A stretch of DNA of 8,563 nucleotides from Solirubrobacterales bacterium (GCA_019240015.1 JAFAZB010000471.1:1-8563), one strand, 5' to 3'; numbered from the stretch's first letter, positions 1 through 7,220 are shown. Translations and numbers: made by a program. Notes: a model not told the origin generated them from the letters alone.

Positions 1-171
1 ACGCTCGCGCACGAACGGTTCGAACGAATCGTGATCGCCGCCGCCGCCAACGGGAACCCGGGCTTCAACCCAGAGGACGTGGCGTGGTTGCTCGAGCACG
101 CGCCCGGGGAGATCGTCGTCCTGCGCCCGGATGCGGGGCATCGCCACGGCTCGGCCACGCTGCCGGCCTGA
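1..171 (+). CDS. C-terminal fragment, universal-stress-protein-like
   Basis: The reading frame is open from the first base and ends at TGA 169-171, giving 56 residues of a protein whose start lies outside the window. The visible part reads as a strand-helix-strand unit: a hydrophobic strand (RIVIAAAANG), a helix (NPEDVAWLLEHAPG), then a closing hydrophobic strand (EIVVLRPD) and a short His/Arg tail. This order resembles the last part of a universal stress protein (UspA) fold, where the final strand ends in a V-V-R motif. It could equally be the C-terminal cytosolic domain of a transporter, since such Usp-like tails are common on permeases. It converges on the KimA-like gene with only four bases between the two stop codons. 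The coding assignment is reasonably secure from codon composition; the family call is weak because too little is present. Confidence 0.55.
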   Translation, partial: TLAHERFERIVIAAAANGNPGFNPEDVAWLLEHAPGEIVVLRPDAGHRHGSATLPA

Positions 172-175
172 GCAC

Positions 176-2041
176 CTAGTCGTGGATGTGGAACGGAAGC
201 GTTGCGATCACCACGTCGGTCCGGGCCTTCAGCACCGTCTCCAGCAGCCGGCCGCGCTGGTTGTGGAGGATCTCGTGGCGACGCTTGCGCGGAAGGATCT
301 CCGGGATCAGGACGGTGATCGTGGCCTCGCTTCCCTTCAGCGACTCGATGTAGCGCAGCACGGTCCGGATCAGCGAGCGGTGCGGATCGAGCAGCACCTC
401 GATCGGGATCCCAGGGTTCCACTCGCCCCACTCGCGCTTGATCAGCTCGCATTCCTGCTGCTCGCCGGCGACCGCCACTGCCACCACCGTTTCACCGAGC
501 GAGAGCGCCGCGCTCACGGCCCGCTCGGTTAGCAGGTTGACGGTCGAGGTGGGGACGATCACGATGCTTTCGCTCTTGTGCGGTCTCGGCGGCGTCTTTC
601 CCAGCTTGAGCTCGCGACCGACCCGCGTGTAGTAGGTCTCGGTGTGCCAGAACAGGAGCATCAGTGAAGGCACCGCGACCGTCACCACCCAGGCACCGGA
701 CAGGAACTTGGTCGTCAGGAACACCACCACCGCGATCGCGGTCATCACCGCGCCGGTCCCGTTGATCGCGGCGCGCAACTGCCATCCCGGCGGGCGCGTC
801 CCGCGCCAGTGGCGCACCAGCCCCACCTGGCTGATCGTAAAGCCCACGAACACGCCGATCGTGAACAGCGGGATCAGCCGGTCGGTCTGTGCTCCCACGG
901 CGATCAGCAGCAGCATCGCGGCCAGCGCCAGCGCGCTGATGCCGCTGCGGTACACCGGCCGCTCGGCGCGCAGATAGAACACATGGGGCAAGCGGTTGTC
1001 CTTGGCCAGCAGGCTCATCAGCACGGGCAGGCCGCCGAAGCTGGTGTTGGCGGCCAGCCCCAGGACCGCGGTGACCGCGAGGTTGGAGACGTAGAACGGC
1101 CACCCGGTGCCGAACGCTCCCGCCGTCACCTGGGCCAGGATCGTGACCCCGCCGCGCGGGACCACGTGATGGGCGCGGATCAGCACCCCCAGACCCACCA
1201 GCATCACCCCGAGCAGTAGCCCCAGCACGATCTCGGTCCGCTGCGCGGTCCGCACCCGCGGCGCCCGGAACGCGGGGACCCCGTTGGCGATCGCCTCCAC
1301 CCCGGTGACCGCCGAGCAGCCTGCGGCGAACGCCTTCAGCACCAGCACCACCCCCAGCGCGGTGGTCGGAGCGAAGCGCATCGGATGCCCGATCGCGGCG
1401 ACCGGGTGGGGGTGAAGCAACCCGACGACGATCACCGCCAACACGCTCACGACGAACAGCGCTGCGGGCAGCATCAGCAGCTTGGCCGACTCGCTGATCC
1501 CGAACATGTTCACGAACGTCAGCAACGCCAGGCCGACCAGCGAGACCAGCAGCAGATGGTGCGAGAGCGCGGGAAACACGCTGCCGAGGCTGGCGGCGCC
1601 GGCGGCGAGGCTGACGGCGACCGTGAGCACGTAGTCGACCACCAGCGATCCCGCCGCAAGCAGGCTCGGCCACCTGCCGAGGTTGCGCTTGGCGACCGCG
1701 TAGGCGCCCCCGCCGTCCGGGTGGGCCCGGATCACCTGTGCGTAGGACACGACCAGCAGCACCAGCATCCCGGTGATCACCAGGATCAGCGGCACCGTGA
1801 AGCGCAGCGCGCTGGTTCCGGCGGCGACCAGCACCAGCACCATCGCCTCCGGGCCGTAGGCGACGCTCGACAGCGCGTCGAGGCTGAGCGCCGCCAGGCC
1901 GCCGGCGACGCTCAGCTCGTGTCCCTCGTCGGCGTGCTTGCCGCTGCGCCGGCGGGGCGCCGCGCCGTGACTGCGCGCCAGTCGCCTGGCGTGGCGCGGC
2001 GCTACCGCCGGCGCTCCGACTCCGTGGGCCGACTCAGCCAC
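176..2041 (-). CDS. KimA/YdaO-like APC-superfamily potassium transporter
   Basis: A 621-residue protein of the APC superfamily, the size of KimA (YdaO), the high-affinity proton-coupled K+ importer of Bacillus subtilis (about 607 residues). A basic, non-membrane N-terminus (1-42) is followed by about 12 hydrophobic segments (about 43-470) and a soluble Usp-like C-terminal domain (about 490-621, from SESIVIVP to the end). Family signatures include SLDALSSVAYGPEA (53-66), PDGGGAY (108-114) and VVDYVLTVAVS (134-144). D55, Y62, D136, Y137 and S144 lie at a constant offset of 19 from the KimA K+-site residues I recall (D36, Y43, D117, Y118, S125), which is the main reason for preferring KimA over a generic amino-acid permease. 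The start is GTG at 2041; no clear Shine-Dalgarno is visible, so translation may depend on coupling to the lipoprotein gene, which ends 33 bp upstream. It is last in the osmoprotectant operon. Substrate is inferred, not shown. Confidence 0.8.
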   Translation of the reverse strand: MAESAHGVGAPAVAPRHARRLARSHGAAPRRRSGKHADEGHELSVAGGLAALSLDALSSVAYGPEAMVLVLVAAGTSALRFTVPLILVITGMLVLLVVSYAQVIRAHPDGGGAYAVAKRNLGRWPSLLAAGSLVVDYVLTVAVSLAAGAASLGSVFPALSHHLLLVSLVGLALLTFVNMFGISESAKLLMLPAALFVVSVLAVIVVGLLHPHPVAAIGHPMRFAPTTALGVVLVLKAFAAGCSAVTGVEAIANGVPAFRAPRVRTAQRTEIVLGLLLGVMLVGLGVLIRAHHVVPRGGVTILAQVTAGAFGTGWPFYVSNLAVTAVLGLAANTSFGGLPVLMSLLAKDNRLPHVFYLRAERPVYRSGISALALAAMLLLIAVGAQTDRLIPLFTIGVFVGFTISQVGLVRHWRGTRPPGWQLRAAINGTGAVMTAIAVVVFLTTKFLSGAWVVTVAVPSLMLLFWHTETYYTRVGRELKLGKTPPRPHKSESIVIVPTSTVNLLTERAVSAALSLGETVVAVAVAGEQQECELIKREWGEWNPGIPIEVLLDPHRSLIRTVLRYIESLKGSEATITVLIPEILPRKRRHEILHNQRGRLLETVLKARTDVVIATLPFHIHD

Positions 2042-2074
2042 CTGCGGGGTTCGCCAGCCGCGGGGGGCCGAGCG

Positions 2075-3037
2075 CTATGCCAGCCCGTTCGCGGCCAGGA
2101 ACTGGTGCGCCACCGTCGCCGGAGCCTGCTGGTCGAGCGCCACCGCGGCATTCATCTTGCGGATCGCGTCGAGCGTCAGCAGCGAGCTGACCTGGTTGAT
2201 CGTCTGCGCGAACGCGGGCCCCTCGGTGTTCACCAGGCTCGCCTTCAGCACCGGCGCGACGTTCTGGAAGCCGAACACGCGCATCGGATCGCTCAGCAGC
2301 ACGTACTTGCCGCTGGTCAGCTGGGCGTCGGTCGTGAACGCGTCGAAGGTATCGACCTTGCCGGTGTCGATCGCCTGATAGGTGATCCCGATCGCGAGCG
2401 GCACGAACGTGGGGTTCAGCCCGTAGAGCTGCTTGAGGCCCACCAGCCCCGCGAACCGGGTCGCGAACTCCGGCGCCCCGCCGAGCTTCAGCGAATGGCC
2501 CAGCTTCTTCAGGTCGGGGATCGAGGCCACGTGGTTCTTGGCCGCGAACGCCTTCGTGACCGCCAGCGCATCGGAGTCGTAGAACGGGGTCTGGTCGAGC
2601 ACCGTCAGCCCGTGCTTCTCGACGAACGCCTTCGCCAGCGTGTAGGTCTGCTGGGCGCTGGTTGGTGGCTTGTTGTCGCCAGCGATCGCCGTCAGCAGCG
2701 TGCCGGTGTACTCGGGATACATGTCGATCTGGCCCGAGGTCAGCGCCTTGTAGGTGATCTCCGAGGAGCCGATGTTGCCCTTCAGCGTCACCTTGAAGCC
2801 CTTCGCCTCCAGCGCCTCCTGGTACAGCGAGCCGAGGATGTACTCCTCGGTGAAGTTCTTGTCGCCGATCACGATCGGTGGCTTGCCGGCCCCCGGTCCG
2901 CTGGTGGCGGCGCTCGAGCTCGGCTTCGAGCTCGACTTCGAGCTGGAGCTCGACGAGCTGCCGCACGCCGCGACCGCGACCGCGACCGCGACGGTCAGGA
3001 CGCCCGCGAGCGCCCGCCTGTAGTTGCTCCTCTGCAT
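2075..3037 (-). CDS. Osmoprotectant ABC transporter substrate-binding lipoprotein (OpuCC/ProX-like)
   Basis: A 320-residue extracytoplasmic solute-binding protein of the OpuAC family. Residues 1-24 form a lipoprotein signal peptide: positively charged N-terminus (QRSNYRR), an alternating Val/Ala core, and the lipobox VAAC with lipidated Cys25. A flexible Ser/Lys linker (26-50) follows, then the binding domain starting PIVIGDKNFTEEYILG (54-69). The hallmark YPEYTGT is at 107-113; the RFAGLVGLKQLYGL stretch (194-207) and a C-terminal half with further Tyr/Phe complete a two-lobed fold of normal length. In this family aromatic residues cage the quaternary ammonium group of glycine betaine, choline or carnitine; which ligand is bound cannot be read from sequence. 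A longer reading from GTG 3064 is possible, but ATG 3037 sits just after a strong AGGAGG and gives a clean signal peptide. It lies 30 bp after the second permease gene and 33 bp before the KimA-like gene. Confidence 0.92.
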   Translation of the reverse strand: MQRSNYRRALAGVLTVAVAVAVAACGSSSSSSSKSSSKPSSSAATSGPGAGKPPIVIGDKNFTEEYILGSLYQEALEAKGFKVTLKGNIGSSEITYKALTSGQIDMYPEYTGTLLTAIAGDNKPPTSAQQTYTLAKAFVEKHGLTVLDQTPFYDSDALAVTKAFAAKNHVASIPDLKKLGHSLKLGGAPEFATRFAGLVGLKQLYGLNPTFVPLAIGITYQAIDTGKVDTFDAFTTDAQLTSGKYVLLSDPMRVFGFQNVAPVLKASLVNTEGPAFAQTINQVSSLLTLDAIRKMNAAVALDQQAPATVAHQFLAANGLA

Positions 3038-3040
3038 GTT

Positions 3041-3047
3041 TCCTCCT
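3041..3047 (-). promoter_or_regulatory. Strong ribosome binding site that sets the lipoprotein start
   Basis: The minus strand reads AGGAGGA here, with AGGAGG ending four bases before ATG 3037. It is the best Shine-Dalgarno in the operon and argues against the upstream in-frame GTG at 3064. The strong site fits the need for more binding protein than membrane subunits in an ABC importer. Confidence 0.8.
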
Positions 3048-3067
3048 CGTTGTTTACGTGGCACGGC

Positions 3068-3790
3068 TCACGCCAGTTCGCTGACGACTGGAACCAGCGC
3101 CGAGACCTCTTCCCGCCCACTCACCTTCAGGCCCTTGGGGGTCAGCAGGCGCTGGACCCCAGCGAGCGCGAACTCCACCACCAGCGCCAACGCGGCGATG
3201 CAGATCGCGGCCCCCAGCACTCCCGAGAGGTGGTAGCTGGTCTCGTTGTTGATGATGTCTCCGAGGCTGCCGCTGTACCCGGTCAGCGCCGCGATCGTGG
3301 TCGTCGAGACCACGAACAGCGCGGCCGTGCGGATGCCGGCGAAGATCAGCGGGATCCCCAGCGGCAACTCCAGCTGGCGCAGGATCTCCCACCCGGTGAG
3401 CCCCATCCCCCGGGCCGCATCGACCACGTCGCGATCGACCCCGTCGATCGCGACGTAGGCGTTGGTGATCATCGGTGGCACAGCCAGCACGATCAGCGCC
3501 AGCTCGACGTTCCCCAGCCCGATCCCGAGGAACGCCACGCCGATCGCCAGCACCGCCAGGCTCGGCAGCGCCCGCCAGATGTTGCCGAGGTTGATCGCCA
3601 CGAACGAGCCGCGGTGGATGTGGCCCAGCCACACCCCGATCGGAATCGCGATCACCAGCGCGAGCCCGATCCCGATACCGGCGATCTTCAGCGTCTCGAG
3701 CGTCAGGTGGACCAGCGTCGGCAAGCGCGGCTCGCCGCGGATCTGGCCGTTGTGCCCGATGAACTTGAACGCGTCGAGGAAGTTGTGCAT
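3068..3790 (-). CDS. Osmoprotectant ABC transporter permease (OpuCB/OpuCD/ProW-like)
   Basis: A 240-residue inner-membrane permease of the BPD-transport family (MetI-like fold), one of two channel subunits of the osmoprotectant importer. Five to six hydrophobic segments are visible: about 33-58, 64-90, 95-113, 146-172 and 190-215. The EAA loop that docks on the ATPase is at 124-147, reading DAARGMG then LELPLGIPLIFAG, with the conserved Gly and the LP pair. A SLGDIINN stretch (175-182) is typical of the OpuCB/OpuCD group. It starts with ATG at 3790, whose A is also the last base of the previous gene's TGA (TGATG arrangement), so translation is probably coupled to it. The last residues after QRLLTPK form a hydrophilic tail longer than in its sister permease. 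The match to the family is secure; which of the two Opu permeases it corresponds to is not. Confidence 0.92.
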   Translation of the reverse strand: MHNFLDAFKFIGHNGQIRGEPRLPTLVHLTLETLKIAGIGIGLALVIAIPIGVWLGHIHRGSFVAINLGNIWRALPSLAVLAIGVAFLGIGLGNVELALIVLAVPPMITNAYVAIDGVDRDVVDAARGMGLTGWEILRQLELPLGIPLIFAGIRTAALFVVSTTTIAALTGYSGSLGDIINNETSYHLSGVLGAAICIAALALVVEFALAGVQRLLTPKGLKVSGREEVSALVPVVSELA

Positions 3791-4521
3791 CAGGCCGCCC
3801 GCGTCCAGGGGGTCAGCAGGCGCTGGATGATGACCAGCAGCCCGTCGGCCGTGAGCGCGAGCCCCACCGCCAGCGCGCCCGCCGCGATCAGCTCCGTCTT
3901 GAACACCTCGTTGGAGATCGCCGTCAGGATCGGCACCCCGAGACCCTCGTTGTCGATCAGCGAGGCCACCGTGGCCAGCGAGATCACGGTCACGGTCGCG
4001 ATCCGGACGCCCGCGATGATCGCGGGAACCGCCAGCGGCAGCTCCACGCGCAGCAGCGAGCGCAGCGGCCCCATCCCCATCCCCGCGGCGGCGTCACGTA
4101 CCTCGTCGGGCACCTCGCGCAGGCCGGTAAGGGTGTTGCGGAACATGATCAGCAGCGTGTAGGAGACGAGCGCCACCTCGGCGGTGGTGCGGCTGAGCCC
4201 CAGCCCGGGGACCGGCTCGAGCAGCTCGAACAGCGCCAGCGAGGGGATCGTGTAGAGGATCGAAGTGATGATCAGGACCGGCCGCTCCAGCCACCGGCGT
4301 CGATAGGCGATCAACGCCAGCGTGGTCGAGATGACGAACCCGATCGTGACCGCGATCAGTGTCAGCACGATGTGCTGACGCAGCGCCGGCCACAGCACCG
4401 GGCCCCAGTTGCGCGACAGCCAGCTCGAGCAGAACAGCCGGTTTGCGCGCTCACACGTAAACGAGGACCCACCCCCGCCGAACGTCGGGATCACGGGTCC
4501 GCCCGCGGCGAGCGCGATCAC
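3790..4521 (-). CDS. Osmoprotectant ABC transporter permease (OpuCB/OpuCD/ProW-like), first copy
   Basis: A 243-residue permease of the same family as its downstream neighbour. A non-membrane leader (1-45) includes a Gly-rich stretch and two Cys residues (C23, C31) and is longer than in the sister protein. Hydrophobic segments lie at about 50-72, 82-102, 114-128, 164-188 and 213-232. The EAA loop is at 143-167 (DAAAGMGMG then VELPLAVPAIIAG). LIDNEGLG (188-195) is a conserved OpuCB/OpuCD feature. The start is GTG 4521, which overlaps the ATPase stop as GTGA; a GGGGGGAG stretch on the minus strand about 10 bases upstream can act as ribosome binding site. The two permeases probably form a heterodimer with the ATPase dimer. 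The N-terminal 45 residues are the least certain part; internal starts would give a more usual length. Confidence 0.92.
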   Translation of the reverse strand: MIALAAGGPVIPTFGGGGSSFTCERANRLFCSSWLSRNWGPVLWPALRQHIVLTLIAVTIGFVISTTLALIAYRRRWLERPVLIITSILYTIPSLALFELLEPVPGLGLSRTTAEVALVSYTLLIMFRNTLTGLREVPDEVRDAAAGMGMGPLRSLLRVELPLAVPAIIAGVRIATVTVISLATVASLIDNEGLGVPILTAISNEVFKTELIAAGALAVGLALTADGLLVIIQRLLTPWTRAA

Positions 4522-5585
4522 GTCGCCGGCTCTCCCCCCTGACCACCGGACGACGCCGGCTCGCCGGCCGTCAATGATCCATTCCCCAGCAGCCCGCCGA
4601 GCAGCTCGAGCGTCACGATTCCCGCCACCTGCTCGCGCTCGTCAAAGACCGTCAGCGGCTCGCCACCCGCCGCCAGCAGCTGGGACAGCGCGTCGCGGAC
4701 GGTGGTGTCGAGCGCCACCTTGTTGGCCCCCGGCTTGAGCCCGTTGGGCGCCAGCAGCTCCACCTCGGCGAGCGTCGCCAGCCCCAAGCGCTTGAGCGCC
4801 CGGTCGGCGCCCACGAACTCGGCCACGAATTCGTCGGCTGGGTTGGTGAGGATCTCCGCGGGCGTGTCGTATTGGGCGAGCTGTCCGCCCTGGCGCAAGA
4901 TCGCGATCTTGTGGCCCATCATGATCGCCTCGTCGATGTCGTGGGTGACGAACACGATCGTCTTGCGCACCCGCTCCTGGAGGCGCAGGAACTCGTCCTG
5001 GAGCCGGGCTCGGGTGATCGGGTCGATCGCGCCGAACGGCTCGTCCATCAGCATCAGCGGCGGGTCGGCCGCGAGCGCCCGGGCCACCCCCACGCGCTGG
5101 CGCTGACCACCAGACAGCTGCGCCGGGTAGCGCGGACCGACGTCGTCCGGGTCCATGCCGATCAGCTCGAGCAGCTCGTGCACCCGCGTCGCGGTGCGCT
5201 GCTTGTCCCACCCCAGCAACCGCGGCACGGTCGCGATGTTGTCGCTGACCGTCTGGTGCGGGAACAACCCGACCTGCTGGATCACGTAGCCGATCTCCCG
5301 CCGCAGCTCGTTCGGCTCGCGTTCGAGCACGCTGCGCCCTCCCAGCAGGATGTCGCCGCTGGTGAGCGGGATCATCCGATTGACCAGCCGCATCGCGGTG
5401 GTCTTGCCAGAGCCCGAAGGGCCGACCAGCACGCACACCTCGCCCGCCACCACCTCCAGGCTGAGGTCAGGGATCGCCGGCTCTCGCTGGCCCGCATAGC
5501 GCTTGCAGACGTGGCGAAGCTCGAGTGGGGCTGCTTGCGGGAACGCCGACGGCCCCTCAATTTGGGCGGTGGTGCTTGTGCTCAA
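4518..5585 (-). CDS. Osmoprotectant ABC transporter ATP-binding protein (OpuCA/ProV-like), one CBS motif
   Basis: A 355-residue ATPase that powers the osmoprotectant importer from the cytoplasmic face. All nucleotide-binding motifs are intact: Walker A GPSGSGKT (55-62), Q-loop Gln at 103-104, signature LSGGQRQR (157-164), Walker B LMLMDE (177-182), D-loop and switch His215 (THDIDEA). After the ATPase domain (about 21-260), ADRALKRLGLATLAEVELL (260-278) and the stretch 289-330 look like one CBS motif, followed by a Gly-rich tail. OpuCA proteins usually carry two CBS motifs and are nearer 380-400 residues, so this regulatory part looks shortened. The start is taken as TTG 5585: an in-frame TAG lies just upstream (5604-5606), and no ATG or GTG occurs in frame before the domain begins. 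There is no Shine-Dalgarno. It is the first gene of the operon and overlaps the next by 4 bp. Confidence 0.93.
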   Translation of the reverse strand: MSTSTTAQIEGPSAFPQAAPLELRHVCKRYAGQREPAIPDLSLEVVAGEVCVLVGPSGSGKTTAMRLVNRMIPLTSGDILLGGRSVLEREPNELRREIGYVIQQVGLFPHQTVSDNIATVPRLLGWDKQRTATRVHELLELIGMDPDDVGPRYPAQLSGGQRQRVGVARALAADPPLMLMDEPFGAIDPITRARLQDEFLRLQERVRKTIVFVTHDIDEAIMMGHKIAILRQGGQLAQYDTPAEILTNPADEFVAEFVGADRALKRLGLATLAEVELLAPNGLKPGANKVALDTTVRDALSQLLAAGGEPLTVFDEREQVAGIVTLELLGGLLGNGSLTAGEPASSGGQGGEPAT

Positions 5586-5663
5586 GAGAAAACCGGGCCC
5601 GGTCTAGCCGGTAGCCTACCGAGTCGCGCCCGGCGCCGAAATGCCTGAGTAGCATCGGCGCGA
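5586..5663. promoter_or_regulatory. Divergent control region with palindromes
   Basis: This 78-bp gap separates the osmoprotectant operon (leftward) from the MFS gene (rightward), so it should hold both promoters. Visible elements: a perfect 12-bp palindrome ACCGGGCCCGGT (5592-5603); a 13-bp inverted repeat CGGTAGCCTACCG (5609-5621); and a 7-bp inverted repeat GCGCCGA / TCGGCGC (5633-5639 and 5655-5661). The 13-bp repeat contains a TAGGCT on the minus strand (5613-5618), a possible -10 for the operon that would give a leader of about 20 nt. TAGCAT (5650-5655) lies eight bases before the MFS GTG and could be its -10. No good -35 matches are seen. The palindromes could be operators; no regulator gene is in the window. 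Confidence 0.45.
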
Positions 5664-7148
5664 GTGGGAGACCGCGACGCCCCCCAGCGCGAGCAGTGTC
5701 TGACCCGCCGCCGGCGGCTGCTGGTGCTCGGCATCTGCTGCATGAGCATCTTGGTCGTGTCGCTCGACACGACGATCGTGAACGTGGCCCTGCCGGCGAT
5801 CCACAGCTCGCTGCATTCGTCGCTGCGCGGGCTCCAGTGGACGGTCGACGCCTACACGCTGGTGCTGGCGAGCCTGCTGATGCTGTCGGGCTCGACGGCC
5901 GACCGCGTCGGCCGTCGGCGCGTTTTCCAGCTTGGCTTGGTGGTCTTCTCGCTCGGGTCGCTGCTGTGCGCCGTCGCCCCCAACCTCGAGCTGCTGGTGA
6001 CGTTCCGGATCGTCCAGGCGGTAGGCGGGTCGATGCTCAACCCGGTCGCGATGTCGATCGTCCGCAACGTGTTCGAGGATCCACGCGAGCGCGCGCAGGC
6101 GATCGGGTTATGGGGCGCGGTGTTCGGGATCAGCATGGCGCTCGGTCCGATCGTCGGCGGCACGCTGGTGGATGCGATCAGCTGGCGCGCCGTGTTCCTC
6201 GTCAACCTTCCGGTGGGAGTGGCGGCGATCGCACTGACCGCCGCGTTCGTGCCCGAGTCGCGGGCTCCCCGACCGCGGCGAGTCGATCCGGCCGGCCAGA
6301 CGCTCGTCGTGCTCGCGCTGGCGTCGCTCACCTACGCGATCATCGAGGGGCCCCGGGCCGGATGGCTCTCGGCCCAGACGCTCGGCATGTTCGCCTTCTC
6401 CGCGGCGATGTTCGTGGCCCTGGTCGCCTACGAGCTGCGCCACGAACAGCCCCTGCTGGAGGTGCGCTTCTTTCGCAGCGCACCGTTTTCGGGTGCGAGC
6501 GCGATCGCGGTGTGCGTGTTCGCCGCGATCGGCGGCTTCCTGTTCCTGAACACGCTCTATCTCCAGGACGTGCGGGGCCTCTCGCCGTTTCACGCCGGCC
6601 TCTACACGTTGCCGATGGCGCTCGTGATGTGCATCGCCGCGCCGCTCTCGGGGCGGGCGCTCGCCCGCCGGGGCGCACGGCCGCCGCTGCTGCTCGGCGG
6701 CTGCGCGCTGCTCGCCGCGGCGCTGATGCTGACTCGCCTTGCCCCGTCGACCTCGATCGGCTACCTGCTGGTCGCCTACGTCGTGTTCGGCTTGGGCGCG
6801 GGAGCGCTCAATCCGCCGATCACCAACACCGCCGTCTCGGGGATGCCGCCCTCGCAGGCCGGGGTCGCCGCGGCGGTGGCATCCACCAGCCGGCAGGTGG
6901 GGATGACGCTGGGCGTCGCGGTGGTGGGCGCGGTCGCAGGTGGGAGCGTCGCCGGCGGCCTTGGCAAGAGCTTCGCCACCGCCACCCATCCGGGCTGGTG
7001 GATCATCGCCGGGCTGGGGCTGGTCGTGCTGGGGCTCGGGCTCGTGACCACCACCGGGTGGGCCGAGCAGACGGCGGCGCGGAGCGCCGACCGCTTCCGC
7101 GAGCCCCGCGGGTCCGTGCGCTACGAGCCCCGTGAAGCGACAGGCTGA
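5664..7148 (+). CDS. MFS multidrug efflux transporter, DHA2 (EmrB/QacA) type
   Basis: A 494-residue major facilitator protein; the DHA2 family normally has 14 membrane segments and about 450-550 residues, which fits. Seen in order: a basic N-terminus; TM1 carrying the family motif LDTTIVNVALP (34-44) with Asp35; the TM2-3 loop motif A as STADRVGRRRVF (77-88); TM4 with FRIVQAVGGSMLNP; and the drug-export motif C in TM5, reading GISMALGPIVGGTLVD (155-170) followed by WRAVFLVNLPVG. Proton-driven export of toxic compounds or metabolites is the family role; the substrate is unknown. The start is GTG 5664, with no Shine-Dalgarno and a TAnnnT box eight bases upstream, which suggests a leaderless message. 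It is divergent from the osmoprotectant operon and probably a single gene. The C-terminal 35 residues are hydrophilic and Arg-rich. Confidence 0.93.
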   Translation: MGDRDAPQREQCLTRRRRLLVLGICCMSILVVSLDTTIVNVALPAIHSSLHSSLRGLQWTVDAYTLVLASLLMLSGSTADRVGRRRVFQLGLVVFSLGSLLCAVAPNLELLVTFRIVQAVGGSMLNPVAMSIVRNVFEDPRERAQAIGLWGAVFGISMALGPIVGGTLVDAISWRAVFLVNLPVGVAAIALTAAFVPESRAPRPRRVDPAGQTLVVLALASLTYAIIEGPRAGWLSAQTLGMFAFSAAMFVALVAYELRHEQPLLEVRFFRSAPFSGASAIAVCVFAAIGGFLFLNTLYLQDVRGLSPFHAGLYTLPMALVMCIAAPLSGRALARRGARPPLLLGGCALLAAALMLTRLAPSTSIGYLLVAYVVFGLGAGALNPPITNTAVSGMPPSQAGVAAAVASTSRQVGMTLGVAVVGAVAGGSVAGGLGKSFATATHPGWWIIAGLGLVVLGLGLVTTTGWAEQTAARSADRFREPRGSVRYEPREATG

Positions 7149-7174
7149 GGTGTCCAGGCAGGCCGCGCGAGGCG

Positions 7175-7196
7175 GGGGCAGGTGCCCCATCGGGGC
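7175..7196 (+). terminator. Overlapping GC-rich hairpins after the MFS gene
   Basis: GGGGC (7175-7179) can pair with GCCCC (7184-7188), and the same GCCCC can instead pair with GGGGC (7192-7196) across a 3-base loop. The site lies 26 bases after the MFS stop and 25 before the next start. There is no T-run, so an intrinsic terminator is only a possibility; the two alternative pairings could also simply reflect high GC. Confidence 0.25.
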
Positions 7197-7208
7197 CCGG
7201 GGGCGCGA

Positions 7209-7214
7209 TATGCT
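7209..7214 (+). promoter_or_regulatory. Candidate -10 box for the small Cys-rich gene
   Basis: TATGCT fits TAnnnT and ends six bases before GTG 7221, the spacing expected when transcription begins at the start codon (leaderless message, common in actinobacteria). No convincing -35 is visible. It supports GTG 7221 over the in-frame GTG at 7182. Confidence 0.4.
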
Positions 7215-7220
7215 CGCGCC

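Noticed and set aside
1385..4162. A plus-strand open frame of 925 codons opposite the lipoprotein and both permeases
   Set aside because: It is antisense to genes with clear family motifs, its product is low-complexity (Gln/Arg/His/Asp-rich) without domains, and such long shadow frames are usual in GC-rich DNA.
5641..5652. A tiny ATG-CCT-GAG-TAG reading frame upstream of the MFS start
   Set aside because: Three codons with no ribosome site; more likely part of the promoter region than a leader peptide.
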